A DNA stretch of 64,000 bases from an uncultured Dermabacter sp. (GCA_947252755.1 CAMXWV010000008.1:1-64000); one strand, 5' to 3'. Counted from the first letter of the stretch, positions 26,201 to 34,469 are shown. Numbers and translations: made by a program. The notes: generated from the letters alone by a model not told the origin.

Positions 26201-27477
26201 GGATGCTGCGCCTGTTGGAGGAGCTGACGGCGATGCTGCGATCGCGTGAAGCCCTGTTCAAGCAGCTGCACATCGATTCGATGCAGGAGTTTCGCCGTCG
26301 CCATGCCCAGGGACGGGTCCCGGGCGGGTCCAGTGCGGACATCGTTCTGCTTGTGGACGGCTACGGTGCGCTGCGCAGCGAGTTCGAGCAGCTGGAGGGG
26401 CTGTTCACCGCGCTGATGATGCAGGCCGCCAGCTACGGGATCCACCTGGTGGTGACGATGGGCCGCTGGGGTGAGATGCGGATGGCGCACCAAACCCTGT
26501 TCGGCAACCGGATCGAGCTGCGGCTCAACGATTCGTCGGACTCCATCATCGACCGGAAGCTGGCCGGGATCCTGCCGGAGGACACCCCGGGCCGGGCGCT
26601 CAATGATGACCAGCTGATCGGCCAGATCGCGCTGCCGGTGATGGATGAGGCAGACGCCGATGATGTGGGCGAGGCGCTGCAGGAGCTGGCCCAGCGGGTG
26701 TCCGGCTCCTGGGCTGGGCCGTCTGCGGTGCCGATCCGCCTGCTGCCCTCGCAGCTGCCGCTTGCTGATATGCCCGACGAGTTCGACGAGCCGCACTCGG
26801 TACCGCTGGGGCTGCGCCAGGACACGATGGACACCACGTTCTGGGATCTGCTGGACACCGATCAGCACCTGGTGGTGTTCGGTGATTCCCGTGCCGGCAA
26901 GTCCACCACGCTGCGCACGATCGCGGATGGTCTGATGCGTCGCTTCACCCCGGATGAGCTCGCTATCGCCGTGGTGGACTCCCGCGGGCACGTGGGCGCC
27001 ACGATCCCGGAGGAGTTCCTGGCTGCGCATGCCCGCTCGCCGCAGCAGGCGGGCGGTCTGTCCCAGTCGATCGCTTCGGAGCTGGCGAAACGGCCCGGTC
27101 GGTCAGCGGCCGACGCATCCGCCGCGCCGCGGATTGTGCTCATGATCGATGACATCGACATCATCACCGCGGGCGGTGTGGATCCGTTCGCACCGCTGCT
27201 GCAGCATCTGCCGATGGCGCGGGACCTGCGCTTCCACGTGGTGCTCACCCGCCCGGTCACAGGCGCGTCCCGCGCGATGTACAGCCCGTTCATCCTGGCG
27301 GCGTGGGAGACCGGAGGCGCGATGCTGCTCATGTCCGGTGATCGCGCCGAGGGTCAGATTCTGCCGCGACTGCGGCCGGAGCGTCTGCCTGCGGGCCGGG
27401 GCCGGTACGTCCGCCGGGGTGATTCGCCATTTGTGATGCAGGTGGCTCACGTACCCCAGACCGAGCAGACGCAGTGA
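23236..27477 (+). CDS. eccC: Type VII secretion FtsK/SpoIIIE ATPase EccC
   Basis: The motor protein of the secretion system, 1413 residues from the ATG at 23236 that overlaps the previous stop. Pro/Gln-rich N-terminus, two membrane helices around residues 145-190, then three FtsK-type ATPase domains. Domain 1: GATGSGKS at 590-597 and VVIDE at 700-704, both intact. Domain 2: GAPQSGRT at 931-938, with Arg937 in place of the Walker A lysine. Domain 3: GDSRAGKS with Lys1222 and VLMIDDIDII. Domains 2 and 3 usually bind the signal of Esx substrates. A terminator follows. Confidence 0.92.
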   Translation: MRHTSRTPRVNGRPDRADDTLLRMPPAASPEPSQAEQPTQPIRTGQPTQPIPARQSAQPVQPTQPLRTGQPADSSPLPAAADALGSPEDPPIPAADSALSDVDAERLSNRPTRVVHPVQPPDEQVLAPPPPLTEGTGASPLQMLLPVVGALTSVTMMVVLRHGQPLFLMLAAVIFVVAVVGGVGFALSSRGKAVREARLKREQYLDYLERTRDELTTQASEDREALIRLHPSPTGLITFVRDPSRLWERRRSDTDHLTARVGTGSRDWFRLQIPPPESPVEPPDPALLVEAELLTSSHSQLTAAPAVVPLDEAHVVAIIGPRERTTSVARALIAQLAAHQLPEDLTIAAAYPYEHAADWAGLDLFPHAQSTELFDGPVAARTVAPDIESLSAVLGPELTARAQEAGNARRAGARTGSRPRIVVVADQHGRTATALPTPDPVLTPDALGVITVHLVDDRLHEPSNVNVRIDLSDEPMLTLNAGTPDARAQEFQPDSMQPWQLQALARQLAALRTAATAAFLPEESSTLMTAAELLGIDATAPTDVAELWAARTPSEFLRVPFGTDDDGQKIMLDIKESAQQGMGPHGICIGATGSGKSEMLRTLVLSLALAHSPEDLSMVLVDYKGGAAFSPFATLPHCAGLIDNLADDPQLTVRARSSLHGEVVRRQQLLKAADSSPNITHYRELRRTRPDLPPMPHLFVVIDEFAELLTAEREFVDLFLQIGRIGRSIGVHLLLSSQRLEAGQLRGLDTYLSYNLALRTFSESESQMVLGTGDAFHLPPLPGYGYLKVDTTVYRRFRAGYVSGPLPRTQQVQQRDDGPSVALLPVFNTLNSQRGSSDPSPSSAPALERPQVGTTFVEEMVRRLRGHEGAVAPIWLPPLPAQLPLGTLVSAKERRGGLAPVIGLKDDPVKQQQSQWTLDLTRSGGHAVIIGAPQSGRTTALRTIAASLALTYTPKEVGIYGLDLTGSGLRRLEGFPHVGGVATRGDEDRMLRLLEELTAMLRSREALFKQLHIDSMQEFRRRHAQGRVPGGSSADIVLLVDGYGALRSEFEQLEGLFTALMMQAASYGIHLVVTMGRWGEMRMAHQTLFGNRIELRLNDSSDSIIDRKLAGILPEDTPGRALNDDQLIGQIALPVMDEADADDVGEALQELAQRVSGSWAGPSAVPIRLLPSQLPLADMPDEFDEPHSVPLGLRQDTMDTTFWDLLDTDQHLVVFGDSRAGKSTTLRTIADGLMRRFTPDELAIAVVDSRGHVGATIPEEFLAAHARSPQQAGGLSQSIASELAKRPGRSAADASAAPRIVLMIDDIDIITAGGVDPFAPLLQHLPMARDLRFHVVLTRPVTGASRAMYSPFILAAWETGGAMLLMSGDRAEGQILPRLRPERLPAGRGRYVRRGDSPFVMQVAHVPQTEQTQ

Positions 27478-27501
27478 CCGCGAGCGCTGGCTGAAGCGCC
27501 G

Positions 27502-27522
27502 CGGCCCCGGCCAGCGGGGCCG
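27502..27522. terminator. Bidirectional-type hairpin between eccC and denD
   Basis: CGGCCCCG-GCCAG-CGGGGCCG forms an 8-bp perfect stem with a 5-base loop between two convergent genes, the expected place for a shared terminator. No T-run. Confidence 0.55.
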
Positions 27523-27551
27523 ACACGCGGCTGCTAGTCGGCAGCGTGCGT

Positions 27552-28553
27552 TCAGGCCACGAAGTCGTTCTGGTACTGGCGGATGATGTCATCGAAGGAC
27601 TGGTCGGCTTCGAAGCCGAGTTCCAGCATGCGGGTGACGTCGAACGCCCCGGGCCATCCGGTCACAATGGCGGAGACGGTCGCGTCGGGCTCCGGGTAGA
27701 CACGTGCTCGCACCTCAGCGCCGGCCACCCGCTCCAGCGCGGCCAGCATCTCGGCCACGGTCACGGTGATCCCCGGCATGTTCATCACCCGCCAGGGCGC
27801 CTGGGCGGATTCATCCAGCACCTCGGGCGACACCGAGAGCGCCCGCACCAGGTTTCGCACCACCACCCGAGGGGAGGAGAGCCACAGTCTGGTGCTCTCC
27901 GGCACCGGCAGTGGGGCTTGCTCGCCGTTCAGCGGTTCCCGAATGATGCCGCTGGCGAAGGATGACGCCGCGGAGTTGGGCCGGCCGGGTCGCACGGAGA
28001 TAGTGGGCAGGCGGCAGATGCGGGCATCCACAAAGCCTTTTCTGCCGTATTCATTCACCAACAGCTCGCCGATGGCCTTCTGGGCGCCGTAGGAGGACTG
28101 TGGCTGCGCAGCCCATGCCTCCGGCACAACCTCCGGGACCACGCCGCCGAACACGGCGAGCGAACTGGTGAACACCACGCGCGGTGCACGCTCGGTTTCG
28201 GCAGTGATCTGACGGGCTCCCTCCAGGAGGGCCCGGGTGCCGTCGATGTTCACCCGTGAGGACAGGTCGAAGTCCTGTTCGGACCCGCCGGAGAGGACTG
28301 CGGCCAGGTGCACGATCACATCGACTCCGCCGTCCAGCGCGTCAGCGAGCACGGCCGGGTCCGTCAGGTCACCCACGAGTGACCGGACCCGGGAGTCCTG
28401 CACTGGACTGGGCGCCATGTCTAGGCTGGTGATCGTGTGGATCCCCGCAGTGTGGTCGCCGAAGGTGAGATTTGCGCTGTCTGCCTGGGTGAGCAGTTCA
28501 TTGGTGAGCATGGTGCCAAGGAAGCCGGCTCCGCCGGTGATGAGGATTCGCAT
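27552..28553 (-). CDS. denD: D-erythronate dehydrogenase-like SDR (DenD)
   Basis: A 333-residue NAD-dependent extended short-chain dehydrogenase. Nucleotide-binding motif TGGAGFLG at residues 6-13, VIVHLAAVLSG, and the catalytic pair in S-S-Y-G-A-Q-K. It resembles DenD proteins that oxidise D-erythronate to 3-oxo-tetronate; substrate choice is inferred mainly from the neighbours: FCD regulator, GntP permease, DUF1537 kinase and LtnD-type dehydrogenase. It follows the regulator gene by 54 bp on the same strand, so it is probably co-transcribed with it. Confidence 0.75.
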   Translation of the reverse strand: MRILITGGAGFLGTMLTNELLTQADSANLTFGDHTAGIHTITSLDMAPSPVQDSRVRSLVGDLTDPAVLADALDGGVDVIVHLAAVLSGGSEQDFDLSSRVNIDGTRALLEGARQITAETERAPRVVFTSSLAVFGGVVPEVVPEAWAAQPQSSYGAQKAIGELLVNEYGRKGFVDARICRLPTISVRPGRPNSAASSFASGIIREPLNGEQAPLPVPESTRLWLSSPRVVVRNLVRALSVSPEVLDESAQAPWRVMNMPGITVTVAEMLAALERVAGAEVRARVYPEPDATVSAIVTGWPGAFDVTRMLELGFEADQSFDDIIRQYQNDFVA

Positions 28554-28607
28554 GAGTGCTCCTGAGGTGAGGTCGGATGGGTGACAAGACTGTTGTGAGC
28601 GGGTGGA

Positions 28608-29324
28608 TCAGTTCAGGCTGAGGCCTTTGCTCGCTTCTCGGGTTTGGCGCATATGGGCTGCCATAGCGGCTGCTGCTGCTTCGGGTGTGCGGCTGGTCAG
28701 GGCGTTCAGGATCTGCTGGTGGTGGTGGAGCGCGTCGGAGCGAACTTGCGGGCTCTGGGAGGTCCGCTCGCGCACCGCGGAGAGCATGGCGCGCAGTGGG
28801 CGCATGCTGCTGCTGAGGAACCGATTCTGCGCCGCGTCCAGAATGACCTGGTGGAAGGCCAGGTCCGCGGCCACGTTGCGAGCGATGGTGTGCTCATCCA
28901 TGGAGTCCCTGGTGGCGGCCATCGTCTGCACATGCTGGGCCATGGCCTCGAGCTGGTCATCGGTGATGCGCTGGGCTGCCAGGCGGCAGATCTCCACTTC
29001 GGCGATGTGGCGCGCTTCCAGAAGTTCGGTGATCAGCCGGTCGGAGCCACCCTCCAGTGCTTCAACCGCGGTGGCCAGCTCCCGGCTCTGCACAGACCAG
29101 CGGTCAGTGGGGGCAATCCGGTGCCGGCGTCCCTGCTGCGCTTCGATCACGCCGTCAGCGATCAGCTCCCGCATGGCTTCCCGCACTGACAGACGCGATA
29201 CTCCCAGTTCAGCAGCGATATCGCTCTCCGCAGGCAGTTCCCGGCCCACACGGTAGGAGCCGTTCGCAATGCGCTCAACGATGCTGCGCAGTGTGCGGTC
29301 AGCGGTCTTCATGGAGGCGGTCAC
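28608..29324 (-). CDS. GntR-family (FadR/FCD) transcriptional regulator
   Basis: A 238-residue regulator: N-terminal winged helix (residues ~5-75) with E-L-P-A-E-S-D-I-A-A-E-L-G-V-S-R-L-S-V-R-E-A, and a C-terminal all-helical FCD ligand domain with metal-site type histidines (AFHQVILDAAQN, HHHQQILNAL). It is divergent from the GntP permease gene and shares an intergenic region with a palindromic operator (29383-29398). Most likely it represses the sugar-acid genes until the substrate or an intermediate binds. The start could be GTG at 29324 or ATG at 29312. Confidence 0.85.
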   Translation of the reverse strand: MTASMKTADRTLRSIVERIANGSYRVGRELPAESDIAAELGVSRLSVREAMRELIADGVIEAQQGRRHRIAPTDRWSVQSRELATAVEALEGGSDRLITELLEARHIAEVEICRLAAQRITDDQLEAMAQHVQTMAATRDSMDEHTIARNVAADLAFHQVILDAAQNRFLSSSMRPLRAMLSAVRERTSQSPQVRSDALHHHQQILNALTSRTPEAAAAAMAAHMRQTREASKGLSLN

Positions 29325-29382
29325 CTGTTCTTCATCGAACGGACTCGGATAGCAGCACCAGCGTACCGAACACTCCCCAAGT

Positions 29383-29398
29383 TGTCAGATATCTGATA
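29383..29398. promoter_or_regulatory. Palindromic operator between FCD regulator and gntP-like gene
   Basis: TGTCAGATATCTGATA has a perfect 12-bp core, TCAGATATCTGA, and sits midway between the divergent starts at 29324 and 29472. FCD regulators bind short palindromes in such places, so this is the probable site for the neighbouring regulator. Confidence 0.6.
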
Positions 29399-29471
29399 GG
29401 TTACGGGAAGCATTGCTGACCCGGTCGTCCATCCCTTCTGTCACGGCCCACTGGAATCAACGAGGATTTCT

Positions 29472-30851
29472 ATGACACCCACCATGCTTGTGCTGCTCGG
29501 GCTCGCATCCGTGCTCGCCATCCTGGTCCTCATCATCAAGGTGAGAACCCACCCGTTCCTGGCCCTGCTGCTGGTCTCCCTTGCCCTGGCCCTTATCGCT
29601 GGCATCCCCCTGCGGGATGTGGTGCCCCTGCTCAAGGACGGCATGGGCGGCACGCTCGGCGGTGTGGCCCTGATCGTCACCCTTGGCGCCATGCTCGGCG
29701 CGATCGTGGACATGTCCGGCGGCGCCCGAGTGCTCGCTGCAGCCCTGGAGCGGCGAGTGGGCGAGAAGCGCGCCCCGTTCGCCCTGGGAGCGGCCTCATT
29801 CCTGTTCGGCATCCCCGTGTTCGTGGACGTGGCCACCATCGTGCTGGTCCCGATCGTGCTGGCAGTTGCCCGCCGCATGAGCGGCCGCGTCAACATGCTC
29901 GCCTACGCGCTGCCCACCGTTGCCGCCCTGCTCACCGTGCATGTTGTGCTGCCGCCGCATCCCGGGATCGTGGGCGGCGCTGAGGCGATGAAAGCCGATG
30001 TGGGCCTGGTGCTGGTGATCGGCATGATCCCCGCACTGGTCATGTGGCTCACCGGCCAGTGGCTGTCCGGTGTGATGGCCAAGCGCGTGTTCTCTCCCAT
30101 TCCAGAGCTGCACAGTGAACTGTCCTCCGAGAACACCGAGGATGATGCCGCCAGCACACAGGCCGGGGACCCTTCCGTGGTTCTGGTCCTCGCTGCGATT
30201 CTGCTGCCGCTGGCGCTGATCATGATCGGCACCGTCTCCGCGCTCTTCATGAAGAAAGGTGATCCGGTTGCTGACTTCCTCGCGTTCATCGGCGACTCGC
30301 CGATCGCTCTGCTGATCGGCGTTCTGTTCGCCGCCGCTGCCCTCGGCCTGGCCCGCGGCTGGTCCTTCAGCAAACTCGAAGAAGTCCTGGCGGCTGCGCT
30401 GCCGGCCACCGCCGCGGTCATCCTCATCACCGGTGCCGGCGGCACCTTCGGTAAGGTGCTGACCGACACCGGGGTTGCCGATGCGGTTGCGTCGATGCTC
30501 ACCGCCACCAACCTGCCGATCCTGGTGCTCGCATGGCTGCTGGCCGCAATGATCCGCGCCGCCCAGGGCTCCGCCACCGTGGCCACCCTGACCACCGCGC
30601 CGCTGATGCTGCCGATGACCGCCGCCATGGACCTCAACGCCCCGCAGGTGGCGCTGGTGACGATCACCATCGGCATCGGCTCGATGGCGTTCAGCCACGT
30701 CAACGATTCGCTGTTCTGGGTGTGGAGCCGCTACTTCGGTGTGTCCACCTCGAACGCGCTGAAGTCCTACACGGTCACCGTCACGGTGATGTCACTCGTC
30801 GGCTTCGTTGTGGCCTACCTGCTGTGGCTGCTGCTGGCTGCCATCAGCTGA
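29472..30851 (+). CDS. GntP-family sugar-acid permease
   Basis: A 459-residue inner-membrane H+ symporter of the gluconate permease (GntP) family with about 12-14 hydrophobic segments. Family-typical stretches include FLFGIPVFVDVATIVLVPI, VHVVLPPHPGIVGG and RAAQGSATVATLTTAPL. A hydrophilic loop at residues ~205-240 is acidic. Start ATG with GAGGA upstream. It heads the plus-strand operon with the kinase and dehydrogenase, so the likely substrate is a four-carbon sugar acid such as erythronate or threonate rather than gluconate. Confidence 0.88.
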   Translation: MTPTMLVLLGLASVLAILVLIIKVRTHPFLALLLVSLALALIAGIPLRDVVPLLKDGMGGTLGGVALIVTLGAMLGAIVDMSGGARVLAAALERRVGEKRAPFALGAASFLFGIPVFVDVATIVLVPIVLAVARRMSGRVNMLAYALPTVAALLTVHVVLPPHPGIVGGAEAMKADVGLVLVIGMIPALVMWLTGQWLSGVMAKRVFSPIPELHSELSSENTEDDAASTQAGDPSVVLVLAAILLPLALIMIGTVSALFMKKGDPVADFLAFIGDSPIALLIGVLFAAAALGLARGWSFSKLEEVLAAALPATAAVILITGAGGTFGKVLTDTGVADAVASMLTATNLPILVLAWLLAAMIRAAQGSATVATLTTAPLMLPMTAAMDLNAPQVALVTITIGIGSMAFSHVNDSLFWVWSRYFGVSTSNALKSYTVTVTVMSLVGFVVAYLLWLLLAAIS

Positions 30852-30881
30852 CACGCGTCCACCCTGTGAGGAGAGTTTTCT

Positions 30882-32237
30882 ATGCGAATCCAGCCCCGTC
30901 TTCTTGTTCTTGATGATGACCCCACTGGTTCACAGTGTGTGGCCGGGGTGTCAGCCGCATTCGACCTGGACCCCGCGATCCCCGCAGGCCTGCTGGCTGA
31001 CGGGTCCGGCACCTGCTTTGTGCTCACGAACAGTCGAGCCTTGGATGAGGCCGACGCGATCGCGCTGAATCAGCGGATCGTCAGCGGTGTGGTGGAGCGG
31101 CTCAGCTCTGCCGCGGGCCTGCACGTGATCTCCCGTTCGGACTCCACGCTGCGCGGGCATGTCATCGCTGAGCCCACTGCCATTGCGGATGCGCTGGCCG
31201 ATCACGGCATCCAGGTGGACACGTTCCTGTTCTGCCCGGCGATGATCGAAGCGGGTCGGTTCACCGAGGGCGATATCCACTATGCGGTGGTGGACGGTGA
31301 CGAGCGCAGAGTGGAGAACACGGATTTTGCGAAGGATGCCACCTTCGGCTACCGCCACTCTGACCTGCGAGAGTTCCTTGAGGAGCGCTCCGGTGGCGCT
31401 GTTGCGGCTGATGATGTTCTCTCGGTGTCCCTGGATGACATCCGCACCGGCGGCGTGGAGCGGGTAGCTCAGATCCTGCGGTCTGCTCGCCATCGCACCT
31501 GGGTGGTCATCAATGCCCGCACCTACGCCGATATGGATGTGGCCGCTGAAGCGGTTCAGCAGCTGCAGGCGGAGGGCCAGGTGTTTGTGACCCGCTGCGG
31601 ACCGTCATTCGTGCGGCCGCTGGCCGGTCAGCATTCTGCCACGGTGCTCACCGAATCGGATCTGCCGATCGATCCGACTCGCGGCCAGCATGGGCTTGTG
31701 GTGGTGGGCTCCCATGTTGGGCTGACCACGCAGCAGCTCGAGGTGGTGCAGCAGCGGGGTGCGCTTCGCGAATTCGAACTGAACGTGGAAGCGCTGCTGG
31801 ATCCTGCCCGCCGCTCACAGCACCTGGACGAGGTGGTGGCCCAGATCCGGGATGCCCTCACCGAGTCTGACTGTGTTGTGTACACCTCCCGCACCCTGGT
31901 CTCCACGGAGTCGAAGGACGAGTCGCTGGCGATTGCGCGCAGCGTGTCTGACGCGGTGGTGGCCGTGGTGCAGAGCCTGCGTTCGGCTCGCCCCGCCTGG
32001 GTGGTGGCCAAGGGCGGGATCACCTCGCATGAGGTGGCGGCCTCAGGCCTCGGCATCCGACGCGCCACGGTAGCGGGACAGTTTTTCCCCGGGCAGATCA
32101 GCCTGTTCACCGCGGAGGATGCCCCCGAGGATGTGCTCGGAATCCCGTACGTGGTGTTTCCCGGAAACGTTGGGGGTCGGGAGGCCTTGGCTGATGTGAT
32201 CGATCGTCTTCGCGCAGCGGTGGCTGCCGCCCACTGA
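30882..32237 (+). CDS. Four-carbon acid sugar kinase (DUF1537, OtnK/DtnK type)
   Basis: A 451-residue two-domain kinase of the DUF1537 family. The N-terminal sugar-acid-binding domain starts RLLVLDDDPTGSQ and includes SRSDSTLRGH; the C-terminal nucleotide-binding domain has W-V-V-A-K-G-G-I-T-S and V-V-F-P-G-N-V-G-G. These enzymes phosphorylate 3-oxo-tetronates or threonate/erythronate. It follows the permease by 30 bp and precedes the dehydrogenase by 15 bp, forming one operon. The exact stereochemistry of the substrate cannot be read from sequence. Confidence 0.85.
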   Translation: MRIQPRLLVLDDDPTGSQCVAGVSAAFDLDPAIPAGLLADGSGTCFVLTNSRALDEADAIALNQRIVSGVVERLSSAAGLHVISRSDSTLRGHVIAEPTAIADALADHGIQVDTFLFCPAMIEAGRFTEGDIHYAVVDGDERRVENTDFAKDATFGYRHSDLREFLEERSGGAVAADDVLSVSLDDIRTGGVERVAQILRSARHRTWVVINARTYADMDVAAEAVQQLQAEGQVFVTRCGPSFVRPLAGQHSATVLTESDLPIDPTRGQHGLVVVGSHVGLTTQQLEVVQQRGALREFELNVEALLDPARRSQHLDEVVAQIRDALTESDCVVYTSRTLVSTESKDESLAIARSVSDAVVAVVQSLRSARPAWVVAKGGITSHEVAASGLGIRRATVAGQFFPGQISLFTAEDAPEDVLGIPYVVFPGNVGGREALADVIDRLRAAVAAAH

Positions 32238-32252
32238 GAGAAAGGACTGACC

Positions 32253-33167
32253 ATGTCTGCTTCATCTGCACCCGCATCCGCTTCGCTCACGGTGGGATGG
32301 ATTGGCCTGGGCGCGATGGGAGCGCCGATGGCCCGTGTGACCGCGCAGGCCGGCCACGCGGTGAACGCGTTCGATATGAATCCTGCATCCGTCCAGTCGG
32401 TTGCGCCCGATGTTGAGGCGGCGGCATCCGCCCAGGACGCTGCCCGCGGCGCGGACGTGGTGGTGATCATGGTGGCAACCGGACCGCAGCTGATGAGCGT
32501 GCTGTTCGGCGAGCACGGCATTGCCGAGGTGCTCACCCCGTCCACCACGGTCATGGTGATGGCCACGGTGGGTCCCGCTGAGATCGACGAGGCCGCATCA
32601 CAGCTCGCCCCGTTCACCACGCGAGTGGTGGATGCTCCAGTGTCCGGGGGGGTTGCCCGCGCCGGTGCCGGTGACCTGCTCGTCATGGTCTCCGGTGCCG
32701 ACGAGGACGTCACCATGGTGCGGCCCCTGCTGGATGCGATGGCATCAAGCGCCCCGGTGGTGGGCACCGCGGTGGGCGATGGGCAGCGGTTCAAAGTGGT
32801 CAACCAGCTGCTGTGCGGGGTGCATATTGCAGCAGCGGGTGAAGCGCTGGCGCTCGCAGACTCGATGGGTCTGGATATTGCGCAGGTGTATGAGGTGCTC
32901 GGGGCAGGGGCGGCCCAGTCGTTCATGTTCGGGGATCGCGGTGCCCGCATGGTGGCTGGTGACTTCACCGATGTGCGCAGCGCCCTGGACATCTTCGTGA
33001 AGGACATGGGCTTGGTGAACAGTGCTGCTCGGGCTGTTGAGCAGCAGGTGCCGCTGGCTGAAGCGGCCGCGGCCCTCTACCAGCGGGGTCATGATGAAGG
33101 TGCTGGCCGGCTCGATGACTCGGTGGTGTATCAGCTGCTGGGCGGGGGCACCCGCTCCGCCGACTGA
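32253..33167 (+). CDS. Beta-hydroxyacid dehydrogenase (LtnD/GarR type)
   Basis: A 304-residue NAD-binding 3-hydroxyacid dehydrogenase. WIGLGAMGAPMA near residue 15 is the nucleotide-binding motif, DAPVSGGVARAGAGDL the substrate-binding stretch, and K-V-V-N-Q-L the catalytic-lysine helix. In this cluster it is most likely an L-threonate 2-dehydrogenase (LtnD); tartronate semialdehyde reductase (GarR) is the main alternative and would fit with the glycerate kinase next door. Its stop overlaps the convergent glycerate kinase gene by 37 bp. Confidence 0.8.
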   Translation: MSASSAPASASLTVGWIGLGAMGAPMARVTAQAGHAVNAFDMNPASVQSVAPDVEAAASAQDAARGADVVVIMVATGPQLMSVLFGEHGIAEVLTPSTTVMVMATVGPAEIDEAASQLAPFTTRVVDAPVSGGVARAGAGDLLVMVSGADEDVTMVRPLLDAMASSAPVVGTAVGDGQRFKVVNQLLCGVHIAAAGEALALADSMGLDIAQVYEVLGAGAAQSFMFGDRGARMVAGDFTDVRSALDIFVKDMGLVNSAARAVEQQVPLAEAAAALYQRGHDEGAGRLDDSVVYQLLGGGTRSAD

Positions 33168-34384
33168 TCCTTCGCGCGGTCCGCGCCCGGTGAGGTGCGG
33201 GACCGTGCGGTCATCAGCTGCAGCACCATAGCGGCGGCGTGTTCCAGGTTCGCGCCGCCGCTTTCCAATGCGGCAGGCAGATCCATTGCACCGGGCACAA
33301 TCGGCACCAGCGCGCTGACGCCGTGATCCAGCAGAACGGACGCGTCGGGATGCACCCGTCCGGCGAACACCACGCACGGCACGCCGTGACGCTGCGCGGC
33401 CTCAGCAACACCCGCCGGGGTTTTCCCCTGGAGGGTCTGTGCGTCGATGCTGCCCTCACCGGTCAGCACCAGATCCGCCCCCGCCACACTGTCATCCAGG
33501 CCCACGGTCTGCGCCACCAGCTCCAGACCGGGCACCATAGTGCCGCCCAGCACTGCCCGCATCGCCCAACCGAGCCCGCCGGCCGCGCCCGCGCCCGGCT
33601 CCTCTGCGGCATCCGGACTGACTCGGCGCCCGCCCGGGATCTCGATGCCGGCAGCGGCGCGGGCAACTGCCTCCAGCGCAGCGTCCAGGTCATCGACTGC
33701 GGCGGCATCGGCGCCCTTCTGCGGTCCGAACACGGCGCTGGCACCATGCGATCCAAGCAGCGGATTGGACACGTCGCAGGCGATCTGAATGGTCACGGTC
33801 TGCAGGAGCGGGTCGAGTCCGCTCGCATCAATGGCGGCAATTCGGCCCAGCTGCTCGGGAACCGGCTCGGTTTCTGCACCGGATGCGTCATAAAAGCGCA
33901 CGCCGAGCTCATGCAGCATTCCGGTTCCGGCATCGTTCGTGGCGGAACCGCCCAGGCCGATCAGGATCCTGCCGCCGGGATGGACGCGTCGGGCGGCTTC
34001 GAGCAACACCGGGCCAAGGCCCCGGGTGGTGGCGATGCGCGGGTTGCGCTCACTCGGCGTCAGCAGACCAAGGCCCACGGTGTGCGCGATCTCCACCACC
34101 GCGGTGGTGGGAGCAGTGCCGCCGGCAGGATCATCAGCGGCCGGGAGCAGGGCGATGCGGCTGGTGATCGGCCGTCCAAGCGGATCCACCGTGGACACGG
34201 GGATGATGCTCGCGTTCCGGTTCGCAGCGATCACATCCAGGAACCCTTCACCGCCGTCAGACATCGGCCGCTGAATACACACGGCGGTGGGCAGAACGCT
34301 GAGCACTCCGCGCTCAATCGCCGCAGCGGCCTCCGCGGCGGACAGCGACTCTTTGAACGAATCCGGGGCGATCACAATACGCAT
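33131..34384 (-). CDS. Glycerate kinase
   Basis: A 417-residue glycerate 2-kinase-type enzyme (GarK/GlxK family), converting glycerate to phosphoglycerate. The start at 34384 gives the family-typical beginning MRIVIAPDSFKESLSA; an extended form to 34630 would add residues without similarity. Other hallmarks: ILIGLGGSATNDAGTG, VFGPQKGA, VLTGEGSIDAQTLQGKTP. A Ser/Arg-rich tail of about 25 residues overlaps the convergent dehydrogenase gene. It may channel glycerate from the sugar-acid route into glycolysis. Confidence 0.88.
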   Translation of the reverse strand: MRIVIAPDSFKESLSAAEAAAAIERGVLSVLPTAVCIQRPMSDGGEGFLDVIAANRNASIIPVSTVDPLGRPITSRIALLPAADDPAGGTAPTTAVVEIAHTVGLGLLTPSERNPRIATTRGLGPVLLEAARRVHPGGRILIGLGGSATNDAGTGMLHELGVRFYDASGAETEPVPEQLGRIAAIDASGLDPLLQTVTIQIACDVSNPLLGSHGASAVFGPQKGADAAAVDDLDAALEAVARAAAGIEIPGGRRVSPDAAEEPGAGAAGGLGWAMRAVLGGTMVPGLELVAQTVGLDDSVAGADLVLTGEGSIDAQTLQGKTPAGVAEAAQRHGVPCVVFAGRVHPDASVLLDHGVSALVPIVPGAMDLPAALESGGANLEHAAAMVLQLMTARSRTSPGADRAKDQSAERVPPPSS

Positions 34385-34395
34385 GTGCCTACTCT

Positions 34396-34469
34396 GCCAG
34401 GTGAACGGCACTCCACCCGGTGAACGGCACAGTGCCAGGTGAACAGCACTGTGCCAGGTGATCGGTGCC
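34396..34469. repeat. Four ~19-bp tandem repeats upstream of glycerate kinase
   Basis: Units related to GCCAGGTGAACGGCACtgt occur four times in a row between the glycerate kinase start and the divergent DadA-like gene (34396, 34416, 34434, 34453). Two junctions form small dyads such as GGCACAGTGCC. It could be an iterated operator or simple slippage. The remaining ~170 bp up to 34641 contain only the ribosome-binding site AAGGAG before the GTG at 34642. Confidence 0.65.
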
